A stretch of 64,000 bases of DNA, taken from positions 160,069-224,068 of the forward strand of contig PTEU01000001.1 in NCBI GenBank assembly GCA_004359425.1, read 5' to 3'. The translations under genes were made by a program, and so were the position numbers. The notes under the pieces were generated by a model that saw only the letters and a list, made by a program, of their open reading frames with translations, was not told where the DNA came from and searched no databases. Source of the DNA: Ideonella sp. MAG2 (GTDB lineage: Bacteria > Pseudomonadota > Gammaproteobacteria > Burkholderiales > Burkholderiaceae_C). Of the stretch, positions 41,064 to 49,706 are shown in pieces (positions within the stretch are counted from its first letter, which is position 1; each line of letters starts with the position of its first letter).

Positions 41064-43040
41064 TCACAGCCCACTGTCCCACTGCAGCTTGGCAAAGGCC
41101 TCACGCCGTGTCGGCTGCCCGGTGCTGGCATCCCACTGCAAGCCCAGGCTGACGTGCCACTGCGGGCCGAAGCGCTGCCGCCACATCAGCGAGCGGTGTT
41201 GGCTCTGGCTGAGGCTGCCAGCGCTAGCACCGGCTGCACCGCGCTGGCTGCGCTCTTGCTGCACGATGGCACGCAAGCTGCGGCGGGCGTCCAGGTGCCA
41301 CAGGGCCAGCACTTGCCAGCCCAGGTCTTGCAGGCCGGCGTGGCCGGCCTCTGGGCCGATGCGCAAGCCGGTGAAGACAGGGTCCAGCTCCAGGCTTTGG
41401 CCGCCGGGCAGGCCCCAGCGGGTTTTGGCCTCCAGGGCCCACCAGCCGCCACTGCCCAGGCGGTCCAGCTCGCTGTCCAACTGACGGCCCCAACTGCCGG
41501 TGGCGGTCAGGCGGGTCAACCAGGGCCAGGGGCTGGTTTCTATGCCACCCTGCAGGTTGGGGGTGGGGTGCAGCAGGCCGCCGCTGCGGGCGCGTTGCTG
41601 ATTGGGCCCCACATTGGCCCAGGCCACGGTGCGCCACGGCCCTTGCAGCCAACCGCCCAGCCGCAAGGCGCGGTAGATCACCTCGCCGCCAGGTTCGTCC
41701 AGGCGGCGGTCGCGCAACGAGCGCGACTCCTCCACGCCCAAATGCAGCTCGGTTTCATACAGCGTCAAGCCCTCGGCCCCCAGCGGCAGGGTGTGTTCGC
41801 CCAAGCGGCGGTTCAGCTCCAGCTTGGCCTGCCATAAACCGGCTTGGCTGGAGAAGCCCTGCAAGTTCACAAACTGCGGGGCCACCCAACTGGCCTCGGC
41901 AAAGTTAAACCACTCGGGGTTGCTGTGGGTGGCTTGTGCCCACAGGCGCGCGCCGCGCTCGGGCGCGCCGGGGCGGGCCATGGTGCGGCCTTGCGGGTCC
42001 GCCTGCAGCGTGTTTTCGCTGACCAAGCCATGCCAGCGCCATTGAAGGTGGTCGTCCTCACCCTTCCAGCGGCCTACGCCATCCAGGCCTGCCACTCGGT
42101 TGGTTTGGTCCGCCGCTACTTTGCGCTCGCCCGCCATCAGGCCCAGCATGCTCTGCTCGCCCTGCCAGCGGCCCCGCAAGAGCACCGAGCTGCTGGGGGC
42201 ACTGAGCTGCCAAGCCTCGGTACCCCAGGGGCGGCCACGAAGCACCAGCGCTCCTGCGCGGTCCTCCAGCACCAGGGCCGTGGCATCGGCCTGTGCGCCC
42301 CGCCAGGTGCTGCGCACGCCCCAGCGTGGGTCGGCCACGGTGCGCGAGTAAAAGGCGGGGGCGGTCAAGCCCAGCACGTCGGCGCTTTCCAGAAAATAAC
42401 TGCGTTTCTCAGGTAACTCAATAGCCAGGGAACGGTTGCCACGGGCCTGCGGTGCATCTATCTCGACCTGCGCGAAGTCGGGGTTCAAGGTGGTGTTGAA
42501 CACCCAGTCCGCGCGCGGCCGCCACAAGGCCTCCAGGCCCAGCGTGCCTTCGCCTTGGCGCTGGCCGGCCTCTCGGCTCTGGCGCAGGGTCCACTCGGCC
42601 CACGCTTTGACGAACACGGCGGCGTCACGCCTGCCGGTGGTGTCCAGCCAGATCCCGATATGGTCCTGGTCGGCCTGCACGCCATCGCGGCGGCTCAGCA
42701 GCACTTGCGGCGGCTGCGTGTCCCAGGCGCGCACCGCAAAGACCAGCGCTCTGTCATCCACCGCCACCTGCACTTCGGTGCGCACGCCCTCGGGCACCGG
42801 GCCGTTGGCCGTGGGGCGGCGTTGGGCAAAGTGGCTGTGGCGCGGCGCGCGCTGCCACACCGCATCGTCCAAGCGGCCATCCAGGCGCACGGGGGTGTCA
42901 TCAGTGCTGAGGCGAAGGGCCTGGAAGTGCGTGGGGGGTGGTGCATCTTGCGCTTGGGTCTGCGATGCGGCAGTAGCCAGCAGAGCCAAGGCAATGTGCA
43001 ACAGCCTCTTCGGGGCGCGTTGGGTGTGTGACTGTGGCAT
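41064..43040 (-). CDS. Outer-membrane-type carbohydrate-binding / DUF5916 protein
   Basis: A 658-residue exported protein. After the signal peptide (LLHIALALLATAASQTQA) comes a CBM9-like beta-sandwich (DTPVRLDGRLDDAVWQRA, VQVAVDDRALVFAVRAWD), then NPDFAQVEIDAPQARGNRS and PEKRSYFLESADVLG, motifs typical of DUF5916. The C-terminal 350 residues are amphipathic strands, probably a beta-barrel, ending in FAKLQWDSGL. ATG 43040 is chosen; the open frame upstream is antisense-type sequence without a leader. Substrate unknown. Confidence 0.85.
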   Translation of the reverse strand: MPQSHTQRAPKRLLHIALALLATAASQTQAQDAPPPTHFQALRLSTDDTPVRLDGRLDDAVWQRAPRHSHFAQRRPTANGPVPEGVRTEVQVAVDDRALVFAVRAWDTQPPQVLLSRRDGVQADQDHIGIWLDTTGRRDAAVFVKAWAEWTLRQSREAGQRQGEGTLGLEALWRPRADWVFNTTLNPDFAQVEIDAPQARGNRSLAIELPEKRSYFLESADVLGLTAPAFYSRTVADPRWGVRSTWRGAQADATALVLEDRAGALVLRGRPWGTEAWQLSAPSSSVLLRGRWQGEQSMLGLMAGERKVAADQTNRVAGLDGVGRWKGEDDHLQWRWHGLVSENTLQADPQGRTMARPGAPERGARLWAQATHSNPEWFNFAEASWVAPQFVNLQGFSSQAGLWQAKLELNRRLGEHTLPLGAEGLTLYETELHLGVEESRSLRDRRLDEPGGEVIYRALRLGGWLQGPWRTVAWANVGPNQQRARSGGLLHPTPNLQGGIETSPWPWLTRLTATGSWGRQLDSELDRLGSGGWWALEAKTRWGLPGGQSLELDPVFTGLRIGPEAGHAGLQDLGWQVLALWHLDARRSLRAIVQQERSQRGAAGASAGSLSQSQHRSLMWRQRFGPQWHVSLGLQWDASTGQPTRREAFAKLQWDSGL

Positions 43041-43137
43041 ACGAGCCGCGCAGTGTAGCCAGCCCTTTCGTGTCGCAGTCACCTTGTCCCCGAGAGGGCT
43101 GTGCCCTTGCAGCGCGTTTGATGGGGCGAGGCCGAAG

Positions 43138-43335
43138 TCAAGCGTTCTCGTTTGTGCCCCGAATGAAGGAGAGGCGGACGATGTCATCGCGAACCTTCCA
43201 GCCCGTGGCCTCCCAAAACTTCTGGCCCAGGGTATTGGTGCGAAAGACATCAATGTGAGACTTGGCGATGCCCAGTGTCGCAAGACCCTGCAGGCAGGCT
43301 TCCACAAGCTGCTTGCCCAGGCCAGACCGCCAATC
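43138..43335 (-). pseudogene. GNAT acetyltransferase C-terminal remnant
   Basis: The frame RSGLGKQLVEACLQGLATLGIAK..FWEATGWKVRDDIVRLSFIRG is the last third of a GNAT domain, including the acetyl-CoA loop GLGKQL and the terminal GFW-type strand (EATGWKVRDD). The first 80-90 residues are gone. The remnant begins directly at the stop codon of the MoaD-like gene, so the deletion end lies at about 43330-43335. Confidence 0.75.
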
Positions 43336-43618
43336 AGCCCCCACTCAAGGCCAACAGCACCGCTACGTCATCGCCCTCCTGCAGCACACAGGCCAGGTCG
43401 CGCACCGCCCGGCCGTTGACGAAGATGCGCATATTGGGTCGCAGTTGCTGCTGTTCGTCCACCACCCGAAAGCGCAGGCCAGGAAAGCGTGCGTCCAGGT
43501 CGGCGAACAGGGCGTGTAGGCTGGCTCCGTGGGCCTGTACCCGCGTGCTACCGCTGTAGGTGCACAGCGCCGTAGGCAGCAGCACGGGGATCAGAGGCGG
43601 GGCGTGCGGCGAACTCAT
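43334..43618 (-). CDS. MoaD/ThiS family sulfur-carrier-like protein
   Basis: A 94-residue ubiquitin-fold protein: VLLPTALCTYSGSTRVQAHGASLHALFADL (given in part), NMRIFVNGRAVRDL and the C-terminal EGDDVAVLLALSGG. The terminal Gly-Gly needed for adenylation and thiocarboxylation is present. It follows the BNR-repeat gene by 42 bases; the two are often neighbours in proteobacteria. It is not near other molybdopterin or thiamine genes, so the role is open. The length is normal. Confidence 0.88.
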   Translation of the reverse strand: MSSPHAPPLIPVLLPTALCTYSGSTRVQAHGASLHALFADLDARFPGLRFRVVDEQQQLRPNMRIFVNGRAVRDLACVLQEGDDVAVLLALSGG

Positions 43619-43660
43619 GCGAGGCGATGCGTGAACGAGGCAATCGTGCTGGGCATGGCT

Positions 43661-44818
43661 TCACGCCAAACAGGCGGCTTCGACGGCATAAATCTCGGGC
43701 AAATGCCGGGCGATGTTCTCCCACTGCTGCCCGCCATCGCGCCCTATCCACAGCTCACCACTGGTGGTGCCCACGTAAAGCGCGGGTGCGGGCAGCAGGG
43801 GGTCGATGGTCATGGCCTGGCGCTTGATCGTCCACCAGGCTTGCTCTGTGGGCAGGCCCTGGTCTTGGCGCTGCCAACTGGCACCCGCATCATGGGTGAC
43901 ATAGGCAGCCGGGCGACCCGCTGGGGCGGTGCGCGGCCAGACATCGGTGCCATCCATGGGGAAGACCCAGGCCATGTCGGCGTCATAGGGGTGCACCACC
44001 ATGGGAAAGCCGATGTCGCCCACCTCTGGCGGCATGGCGCGGCCAATGCGTTGCCAGCGGGTCTTAGGCCTGTCGAGCCGATAGATGCCGCAGTGGTTTT
44101 GTTGGTAGAGCCGGTCGGGCTGGCTGGGGCACTGGCGAATGCAGTGAGGGTCGTGGGCCGAGACATCCGTGGGGTCCACGCCTTCCACCACCTCCATGCC
44201 GTCAATCAGGGTGTGCCAAGTTTGGCCCCCGTCTTTGGACTCGTGCACGCCACCGCCCGACATGCCAAACAGCAGGTGTTCGGGGTCGCGCGGGTCCACG
44301 ATCAGCGAGTGCAACTTGGGGCCGTCGGGCGTGCCGTCTTGCACCGTGCCCATCCATTCGCGAAAGCGCGGGTCGTCGTTGATGGCGGGCAGCGGCACCC
44401 AGGTGTCACCGCCATCGTCGCTGCGGAACAGGCCTTGTGGCGAGGTGCCGGCATACCAGCGCCCCGGCTGGCTGGCGTGGCCGGGCGTGAGCCAAAACGT
44501 GTGGTCCACGCTGCGGGCCGGCAGGTTCTGGCCCGGGGTGTTGGGCGTGGGTTGCGCAAAGGCCGGCGGTTTGCTCGCCTCCGTCCAGGTGCGGCCCATG
44601 TCTTGCGAGCGAAAAATCGTCGGCCCCAGGTGGCCGGTGCGGGCCGCCGCCAGCAAGGTGCGCCCATCGCGTGGGTCCAGTTGCAGATGGCTGAGGGTGT
44701 GGCCCAAAAAGTGCGGGCCTTCTACCTGCCAGTGCTGGCGCTGTGCATCACCATGGAAAAGCCATGCGCCTTTGCGCGTGGCCACGAGCAAGACGATTCG
44801 GGTCGGGGGCGTACTCAT
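43661..44818 (-). CDS. BNR/sialidase-like beta-propeller protein
   Basis: A 385-residue cytoplasmic-looking protein made of Asp-box (BNR) repeats of the S-x-D-x-G-x-T-W type: RSQDMGRTWTEA, RSDDGGDTWVPL, ESKDGGQTWHTL, THDAGASWQRQ and GRDGGQQWENI, spaced as in six-bladed propellers. It is often annotated exo-alpha-sialidase, but no sialidase catalytic residues are evident and no signal peptide is present. Its usual partner is the MoaD-like gene that follows. ATG 44818 has GGAG upstream on the minus strand. Confidence 0.87.
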   Translation of the reverse strand: MSTPPTRIVLLVATRKGAWLFHGDAQRQHWQVEGPHFLGHTLSHLQLDPRDGRTLLAAARTGHLGPTIFRSQDMGRTWTEASKPPAFAQPTPNTPGQNLPARSVDHTFWLTPGHASQPGRWYAGTSPQGLFRSDDGGDTWVPLPAINDDPRFREWMGTVQDGTPDGPKLHSLIVDPRDPEHLLFGMSGGGVHESKDGGQTWHTLIDGMEVVEGVDPTDVSAHDPHCIRQCPSQPDRLYQQNHCGIYRLDRPKTRWQRIGRAMPPEVGDIGFPMVVHPYDADMAWVFPMDGTDVWPRTAPAGRPAAYVTHDAGASWQRQDQGLPTEQAWWTIKRQAMTIDPLLPAPALYVGTTSGELWIGRDGGQQWENIARHLPEIYAVEAACLA

Positions 44819-44939
44819 CAGGAGTCTCCTTCAGGGGCACCCAGCATAGGCAGCTTGGCCCAGGCGCACAAGGCGCGAATCCCTGAGACAAGATCAAAGC
44901 AGCGCCCGCCTCCCGCAGACGCAAAACTTGAGCGCAGCC

Positions 44940-45176
44940 CTAACAACCGGCTGGCTTCAACACCCGCTCGGTGCTGGCGGGGTTGGCGGCCAGTTTGGCC
45001 TCAGGCCGGCGCGGGCGCGCCACCAACTCGCCGCCACAGTTGGGGCACACGTTGTTCAAGTGCGTGCTGGCGCAGTCGCTGCAAAACGTGCATTCAAACG
45101 AGCAGATGCGCGCGTTGGTGCTGCCTGGGGGCAGGTCTTTGTCGCAGCATTCGCAGTTGGGGCGGAGTTGGAGCAT
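44940..45176 (-). CDS. DUF1272 zinc-ribbon-like protein
   Basis: A 78-residue protein with nine cysteines in the DUF1272 pattern: RPNCECCDKDLPPGS, ARICSFECTFCSDCA, NVCPNCGGELVARPRRP. It probably binds zinc; the function is unknown. ATG 45176 begins the conserved MLQLRPN. It starts only six bases after the uup stop on the same strand, so it is likely co-transcribed with uup. Confidence 0.9.
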   Translation of the reverse strand: MLQLRPNCECCDKDLPPGSTNARICSFECTFCSDCASTHLNNVCPNCGGELVARPRRPEAKLAANPASTERVLKPAGC

Positions 45177-45181
45177 GGCGG

Positions 45182-47098
45182 TCAGTTTCCTCTCTGTTGC
45201 AATTCTTCCCACCGCTCCATCAACCCCAAGAGTTCGTCGTCGATCTGGCCGTGGCGGGCGGTGACTTCGCTGATGCGGGCGGCACCTTGGGTGTACAGCT
45301 CGGTGCCGCTCATTAAGGCGGCGAGGGTGGCTTGCTCTTTCTCCAAGGCCTCGATCTTGCCGGGCAACTCGCTCAGTTCGCGCTGTTCCTTGTAGCTGAG
45401 TTTGGCCTTGGGCTTGGCCGAGGCGACGGGGGCTGCTGCAGGGGCCGGCGCTGACGCGGGTGGGGCGTTGCGGGCGGCTTCGGCGGCAGCGGCCTTGGCA
45501 GATGCTGCCTCGATGGCGCGGCTGCGGTCGCGCTGAACGATCCAGTCGGCAATGCCGCCTTCATATTCGCGCCAGCGGCCGGGGGCCACATCACCTTCCC
45601 AGACCATGGTGCTGGTGACCACGTTGTCCACAAAGCGGCGGTCGTGGCTCACCAAGAAGACGGTGCCGTCGTACTCCTGCAGCAGCTCTTCCAGCATCTC
45701 CAGGGTTTCGATGTCCAGGTCGTTGGTCGGCTCGTCCAGCACCAGCACATTGGCCGGGCGGGCAAACAGGCGGGCCAGCAGCAAGCGGTTGCGCTCACCG
45801 CCAGACAGGGTGCGCACGGGCGACTCTGAGCGCGCCGGGCTGAACAAAAAGTCGCCCAGATAGCTCTTCACATGCTTGCGCTGGTTGCCAATCTCCACCC
45901 ACTCACTGCCGGGGCTGATGGTGTCGGCCAGCGTGGCGTCCAGGTCCAGCGTGTCGCGCATCTGGTCGAAGTAGGCCACGCTCATCTTGGTGCCCAAGCG
46001 CACCTCGCCGCTGTCGGGGGTCAGCTCGCCCAAGATCATCTTCAACAGCGTGGTCTTGCCCACCCCATTGGGGCCGATCAGGCCGATCTTGTCGCCGCGC
46101 AGCACGGTGGTGTTGAAGCCACTGACCAGCACCTTGTCACCGTAAGACTTGCTGACGTTTTCCAGCTCGGCCACCAGCTTGCCGCTGGCGCTGCCGGTGT
46201 CGATGTCTAAGCGAACCTGACCTTGCACGTTACGTCGCGCGGCATGTTCCAAGCGCAGCGCTTCCAAGCGCTGGATGCGGGCCACGCTGCGGGTGCGGCG
46301 CGCCTCCACGCCCTTGCGGATCCAAATCTCTTCTTGCGCCAGCAGCTTGTCGAAGCGGGCATTGGCCAGGGCCTCGTTCTCCAGCTCGCGCTGCTTGGCC
46401 GATTCAAACGCGGCAAAGTTGCCGGGGTAGCTGCGCAACTGGCCTCGGTCTAGCTCGATGATGCGGGTGGACACGGCATCCAAAAACGCCCGGTCGTGGG
46501 TGATGAGCACCAGCGCCCCGGCAAAGTTGTTCAGCAGGCCGGCCAGCCAGTCGATGGAGTCCAAGTCCAGGTGGTTGGTGGGCTCGTCCAGCAGCAGCAC
46601 ATCCGGCATGGACACCAGCGCCCGCGCCAAGGCCACGCGCTTGCGCAGGCCGCCCGAGAGCGTGTTCACCAGCACATCGGGGTTGATCTTGAGCCGGTCA
46701 ATCGTCTGGGCCACGCGCTGCTCCCAGTTCCAGCCGTCCAGGGCTTCGATGCGGGTCTGCAGCGCGTCCAGGTCCTCGTCCTCGGCCATGCTCTCGTACC
46801 GGCGGCGCAAGTCCACCACCTCGGCCACGCCCTCGCTCACCACCTCAAACACGCTGTTGCCGGGCTCTAGGTGGGGTTCTTGCGGCACATACTCGCGGCG
46901 CACGCCGGTCTGCGCCTGCACGATGCCGTCGTCAGGCTTTTCCAGCCCGGCCAAGATTTTCAGCAGCGACGATTTGCCGGTGCCATTGCGGCCAATCAGG
47001 CCAACGCGCTCTCCAACTTCCAGGGAAAAGTCGGTGTGGTCAAGAAGTGCCACGTGGCCATAGGCCAGGTGGGCTTGGGTCAGGGTGATCAGGGACAT
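45182..47098 (-). CDS. uup: ABC-F family ATPase, Uup-like
   Basis: A 638-residue duplicated ABC ATPase without membrane domains. First cassette: GLIGRNGTGKSSLLK, LSGGLRKRVALARAL, LLLDEPTNHLD. Second: GLIGPNGVGKTTLLK, LSGGERNRLLLARLF, LVLDEPTNDLD. The inter-domain linker and a charged C-terminal coiled coil after an alanine/proline-rich spacer match Uup, which acts on ribosomes and on DNA junction stability. ATG 47098 (MSLITLTQAHLAYG) is the family start; the 15 codons upstream are not conserved. Confidence 0.93.
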   Translation of the reverse strand: MSLITLTQAHLAYGHVALLDHTDFSLEVGERVGLIGRNGTGKSSLLKILAGLEKPDDGIVQAQTGVRREYVPQEPHLEPGNSVFEVVSEGVAEVVDLRRRYESMAEDEDLDALQTRIEALDGWNWEQRVAQTIDRLKINPDVLVNTLSGGLRKRVALARALVSMPDVLLLDEPTNHLDLDSIDWLAGLLNNFAGALVLITHDRAFLDAVSTRIIELDRGQLRSYPGNFAAFESAKQRELENEALANARFDKLLAQEEIWIRKGVEARRTRSVARIQRLEALRLEHAARRNVQGQVRLDIDTGSASGKLVAELENVSKSYGDKVLVSGFNTTVLRGDKIGLIGPNGVGKTTLLKMILGELTPDSGEVRLGTKMSVAYFDQMRDTLDLDATLADTISPGSEWVEIGNQRKHVKSYLGDFLFSPARSESPVRTLSGGERNRLLLARLFARPANVLVLDEPTNDLDIETLEMLEELLQEYDGTVFLVSHDRRFVDNVVTSTMVWEGDVAPGRWREYEGGIADWIVQRDRSRAIEAASAKAAAAEAARNAPPASAPAPAAAPVASAKPKAKLSYKEQRELSELPGKIEALEKEQATLAALMSGTELYTQGAARISEVTARHGQIDDELLGLMERWEELQQRGN

Positions 47099-47123
47099 AG
47101 GGGGGGATTGTCCCTGAGTGGCA

Positions 47124-47137
47124 CCACAGGCCTGTGG
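47124..47137. promoter_or_regulatory. 14-base perfect palindrome between uup and the lipoprotein gene
   Basis: CCACAGGCCTGTGG is perfectly self-complementary and sits in the 120-base region between two divergent starts, where an operator might be. Nothing else identifies its binding protein. Confidence 0.3.
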
Positions 47138-47218
47138 CAACATGCCCCAAGCGTGCTGGCAGGCGGCTCTTTGAGTGGCAAATAGCTGGTGCCTTTCTTC
47201 AATGACAGAGGAGGATGG

Positions 47219-47968
47219 ATGATATTCACACGTCTGGCCGCAGGCCTGGGTTTGGCCGCCATGCTGCTGCTTTCGGCATGCAGCACACGGTCTATTTCGG
47301 CGTCCGATTACGACTCTGGGTATGGCAGCCGCTCAAACTACGTCACCGAGCTCAGCGAGTTTGATGTGCTGGGCATTGACCGCGCAGCCACCCCGAGTGA
47401 TGAGGAAATTGCCAAGCAATTAGCCCGCGCCAAGCGGGTAACTTTGACCCGAGCCAGCCGTATCTTGGTGATTCAGTCGGGGGCCATGCAACCCGATGCA
47501 CCCATGGTGCAGGCGATACAGAAGCGCTATTCCATGGGCACATTTACGGGAGTGTCACCGTCCATTGGTTGGCGTGAAGACAGGACGGTCAACCCCGCGG
47601 TCACAGCGAAGAGCTATGCCAGGGCACTGCGCGTGGCGGCGGCTCAAGGTGGGCACGACAAGATCATGGTCTATTGGGGCGTGCTTGAAAGCGCACGCGA
47701 AAACTTGGTGACCTCGACCGTCTCGTGGGTGCCCATCGTGGGGTGGGTCTTGCCCGACGAACGCCAACGCATGCGTATCCGACTGCGCGTGGCCTTGATC
47801 GACACGGCCACCGGCGATTGGGAGATGTTTTCCCCCGAACCGATCGATGACCGTACCTTCAGCAACATGATCGGTCGCCGAGAAGCGGATCAGGGCTTGG
47901 TCGCGACTTTGAAAGAAAAGGCCTACGCGGGGGTTGCCGCAGAGTTGCAGCAGCGCTTTGAGCGCTGA
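47219..47968 (+). CDS. Conserved lipoprotein of unknown function
   Basis: A 249-residue lipoprotein: signal peptide with lipobox LLLSAC ending in Cys-20 or so, then a domain with RASRILVIQSGAMQPDAPM, SYARALRVAAAQGGHDKIMVYWGVLESA and VPIVGWVLPDERQRMRIRLRVALID (given in part). The pattern suggests a periplasmic protein that the envelope stress literature leaves uncharacterised. AGAGGAGG stands seven bases before ATG 47219, which fixes the start; it is divergent from uup. Confidence 0.78.
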   Translation: MIFTRLAAGLGLAAMLLLSACSTRSISASDYDSGYGSRSNYVTELSEFDVLGIDRAATPSDEEIAKQLARAKRVTLTRASRILVIQSGAMQPDAPMVQAIQKRYSMGTFTGVSPSIGWREDRTVNPAVTAKSYARALRVAAAQGGHDKIMVYWGVLESARENLVTSTVSWVPIVGWVLPDERQRMRIRLRVALIDTATGDWEMFSPEPIDDRTFSNMIGRREADQGLVATLKEKAYAGVAAELQQRFER

Positions 47969-48044
47969 TATGCGGTGCCCAAGGGGGCGCGAGAGGGGTT
48001 CTCCCGAGCTAGCGCATGGCAGGGCTCTTGCCCAGAATCCTGGC

Positions 48045-48467
48045 ATGTCAGAAGCCAAAACCCTCCCCACCGCCGCCGACGTGGCCGCCTTTCTGGACGC
48101 CAAAGCTGGCCCAGCCCGCCGAGCCGACTGCGACCAGCTCATCGCCCTGATGCGCGAGGTCACTGGCTGCGAGCCGGTGATGTGGGGCCCCAGTATCGTA
48201 GGTTTTGGGCAATATCACTACCGCTATGAAAGTGGCCGCGAGGGCGACTCGCCGCTGCTGGGTTTTTCACCCCGCGCGGCCGACCTCAGCATCTACTTGC
48301 TCGCAGGTAGCGACGCCCCCGAGCCAGCCTCACTCTTGCAACGCTTGGGCAAGCACAAGATGGGCAAGGCCTGTCTATATGTCAAACGCCTCGCCGACAT
48401 CGATGTCGGCGTATTGACCCAGTTGATGCGTGCATCGGCGGCCGAAATGAAGCGCCGCTATCCATGA
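48045..48467 (+). CDS. DUF1801 (YdhG-like) protein
   Basis: A 140-residue protein with the DUF1801 core: VAAFLDAKAGPARRADCDQLIALMREVTG, PVMWGPSIVGFGQYHYRYESGREGD (given in part), LLGFSPRAADLSIYLL, GKHKMGKACLYVKRLADIDVGVL. Function is unknown. The ATG at 48045 opens MSEAKTLPTAADV, in agreement with family N-termini. Its stop overlaps the next small gene by four bases. Confidence 0.85.
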   Translation: MSEAKTLPTAADVAAFLDAKAGPARRADCDQLIALMREVTGCEPVMWGPSIVGFGQYHYRYESGREGDSPLLGFSPRAADLSIYLLAGSDAPEPASLLQRLGKHKMGKACLYVKRLADIDVGVLTQLMRASAAEMKRRYP

Positions 48468-48685
48468 CGTCGCTGTTCACCAAGCTCAATCTGGGCAGTC
48501 ACTGCACCCTGTTGATGCTGGGCGCAGCAGGCTTCGAGCCCGTGCGCCAAGTGGCGGTGGATGAAGGCTGGTCCGCCCTGCGCTTTCGGCGCGCCGAGTT
48601 CATCAAAACCTTGGCGCGCCACCCAGCAGGGGCCGAGTCTGCGCTGGGCCGAGCGCGCGCCCAGGCCCGCCGAAAGAGCGGCTGA
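48464..48685 (+). pseudogene. Small conserved protein with a probable in-frame internal deletion
   Basis: The 73-residue frame starts MTSLFTKLNLGSH and, after three residues, reads MLGAAGFEPVRQVAVDEGWSALRFRRAEFIK. From memory these are the N- and C-terminal signatures of a Burkholderiales protein of roughly 140-150 residues, whose middle third is absent here. Frame is preserved across the join (about 48505-48520). It overlaps the DUF1801 gene by four bases. Without an alignment this could also be a genuine short protein. Confidence 0.55.
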
Positions 48686-48696
48686 GAGTTGAGTTG

Positions 48697-49233
48697 ATGG
48701 CCCGCAATATCGAGATCAAAGCCCGCTTGCGCCACCGCGCCAGCGTCGAGGCCAAAACGGCAGCACTGGCGCAACATGGCCCGGAGCTGATCGTTCAAGA
48801 CGACACCTTTTTTGCTACTGCCCGAGGACGGCTCAAGCTGCGAACTTTTGTGGACGGCCACGGCGAGCTGATCTTCTACCAGCGCCCCGACCAAGCTGGC
48901 CCCAAGACTTCGTTCTACCTGCTCAGCACCACGCCCGAGCCGGACACGCTGAGCGAGTCCCTGACCCTGGCATGGGGTCAAACCGGCCGCGTGCAAAAGC
49001 GCCGCACGCTCTACCTGGTAGGCCGAACCCGTGTTCACTTGGACGAGGTGCAGGGCCTGGGCGACTGGCTGGAGCTAGAGGTGGTGCTGCAAGAGGGCGA
49101 GCCCGACGCAGAGGGTGTGCAAGAGGCCCTTGCGCTGATGGCGCAGTTGGGCGTCAACCCCGACGACTGCGTGCAAGGGGCTTATGTGGACTTGCTGGCG
49201 GCGCAGCCGCATACAAGCGGCAGGTCAGGGTGA
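48697..49233 (+). CDS. CYTH-domain protein (class IV adenylate cyclase / CyaB-like)
   Basis: A 178-residue triphosphate-tunnel protein. It opens with NIEIKARL, the ExExK motif that coordinates metal and phosphate, and follows with QDDTFFATARGRLKLR, ELIFYQRPDQAGPKTSFY, KRRTLYLVGRTRVHLDEVQGLGDWLELEVVL, all typical of CYTH proteins. It may bind nucleotides or organic triphosphates; cyclase activity is not assured. ATG 48697 rather than TTG 48694 is chosen. Its last codons (AQPHTSGRSG) overlap the broken TetR gene on the other strand. Confidence 0.88.
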   Translation: MARNIEIKARLRHRASVEAKTAALAQHGPELIVQDDTFFATARGRLKLRTFVDGHGELIFYQRPDQAGPKTSFYLLSTTPEPDTLSESLTLAWGQTGRVQKRRTLYLVGRTRVHLDEVQGLGDWLELEVVLQEGEPDAEGVQEALALMAQLGVNPDDCVQGAYVDLLAAQPHTSGRSG

Positions 49234-49550
49234 ACGCTCGGTCCGCCTGCGCGGCTCGCTCCGCTGGGCCAAAGGCCGGCAAGGTGCCCATGGCTTGGCG
49301 CAGTTGGACCTCGCCAAACAGCAGGGCAACATAGGTTTAGCTGCTCACGCACCGCAGCGCCAAAGCGCTCAATGATGCTTCTGAACAGCTCTTGCTTGTT
49401 GCTGTACCACGCATAAAGCGTCTGGTTAGAGGCCTGCGCACGTTTGGCAATCAGCAGCATGCTGGTCTTCTTGTAGCCCACCTCTTTGAGCAAGGCAAAG
49501 GCGGCGGCTTGAATCTCTGCGTGGCGTTCGTCTCGGTCCACTTTGCCCAT
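49154..49550 (-). pseudogene. TetR-family regulator, centre deleted with frameshift
   Basis: The N-terminal DNA-binding part is intact: MGKVDRDERHAEIQAAAFALLKEVGYKKTS and QASNQTLYAWYSNKQELF, up to AAVREQL near 49340. Another frame then gives YVALLFGEVQLRQAMGTLPAFGPAERAAQADRAF and TLTCRLYA, the end of a TetR ligand domain. About 60 to 80 residues are missing between. The divergent DUF6544 gene and repeats in the shared leader suggest it used to regulate that gene. Without the dimerisation core it is unlikely to work. Confidence 0.82.
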
Positions 49551-49588
49551 GTCTTGTGCTCCTGGTGGCTTGGTCTTGCATGCTAACT

Positions 49589-49634
49589 GTACATGCGTAT
49601 ACACTGCGACCATACGTGTACATGCATATACTGC
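49589..49634. promoter_or_regulatory. Two direct copies of an operator-like sequence
   Basis: GTACATGCGTATACACTGC at 49589-49607 and GTACATGCATATACTGC at 49618-49634 share all but a few bases and start 29 bases apart, close to three helical turns. They lie between the TetR remnant and the divergent DUF6544 gene. Each contains a TGTA...TACA palindrome. This is the expected position for TetR-type operators. Confidence 0.6.
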
Positions 49635-49706
49635 TTGGCTGAGCTTGCAGAACTTTCGGCTCTTTGTGTCCTTCTCTATCAACTTTCGACCTCGCTCCTC
49701 CCCACC

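Noticed and set aside
43529-45316. A 595-codon plus-strand open frame
   Set aside because: It is the shadow of the BNR-repeat, DUF1272 and MoaD-like genes; high GC keeps such frames open by chance.
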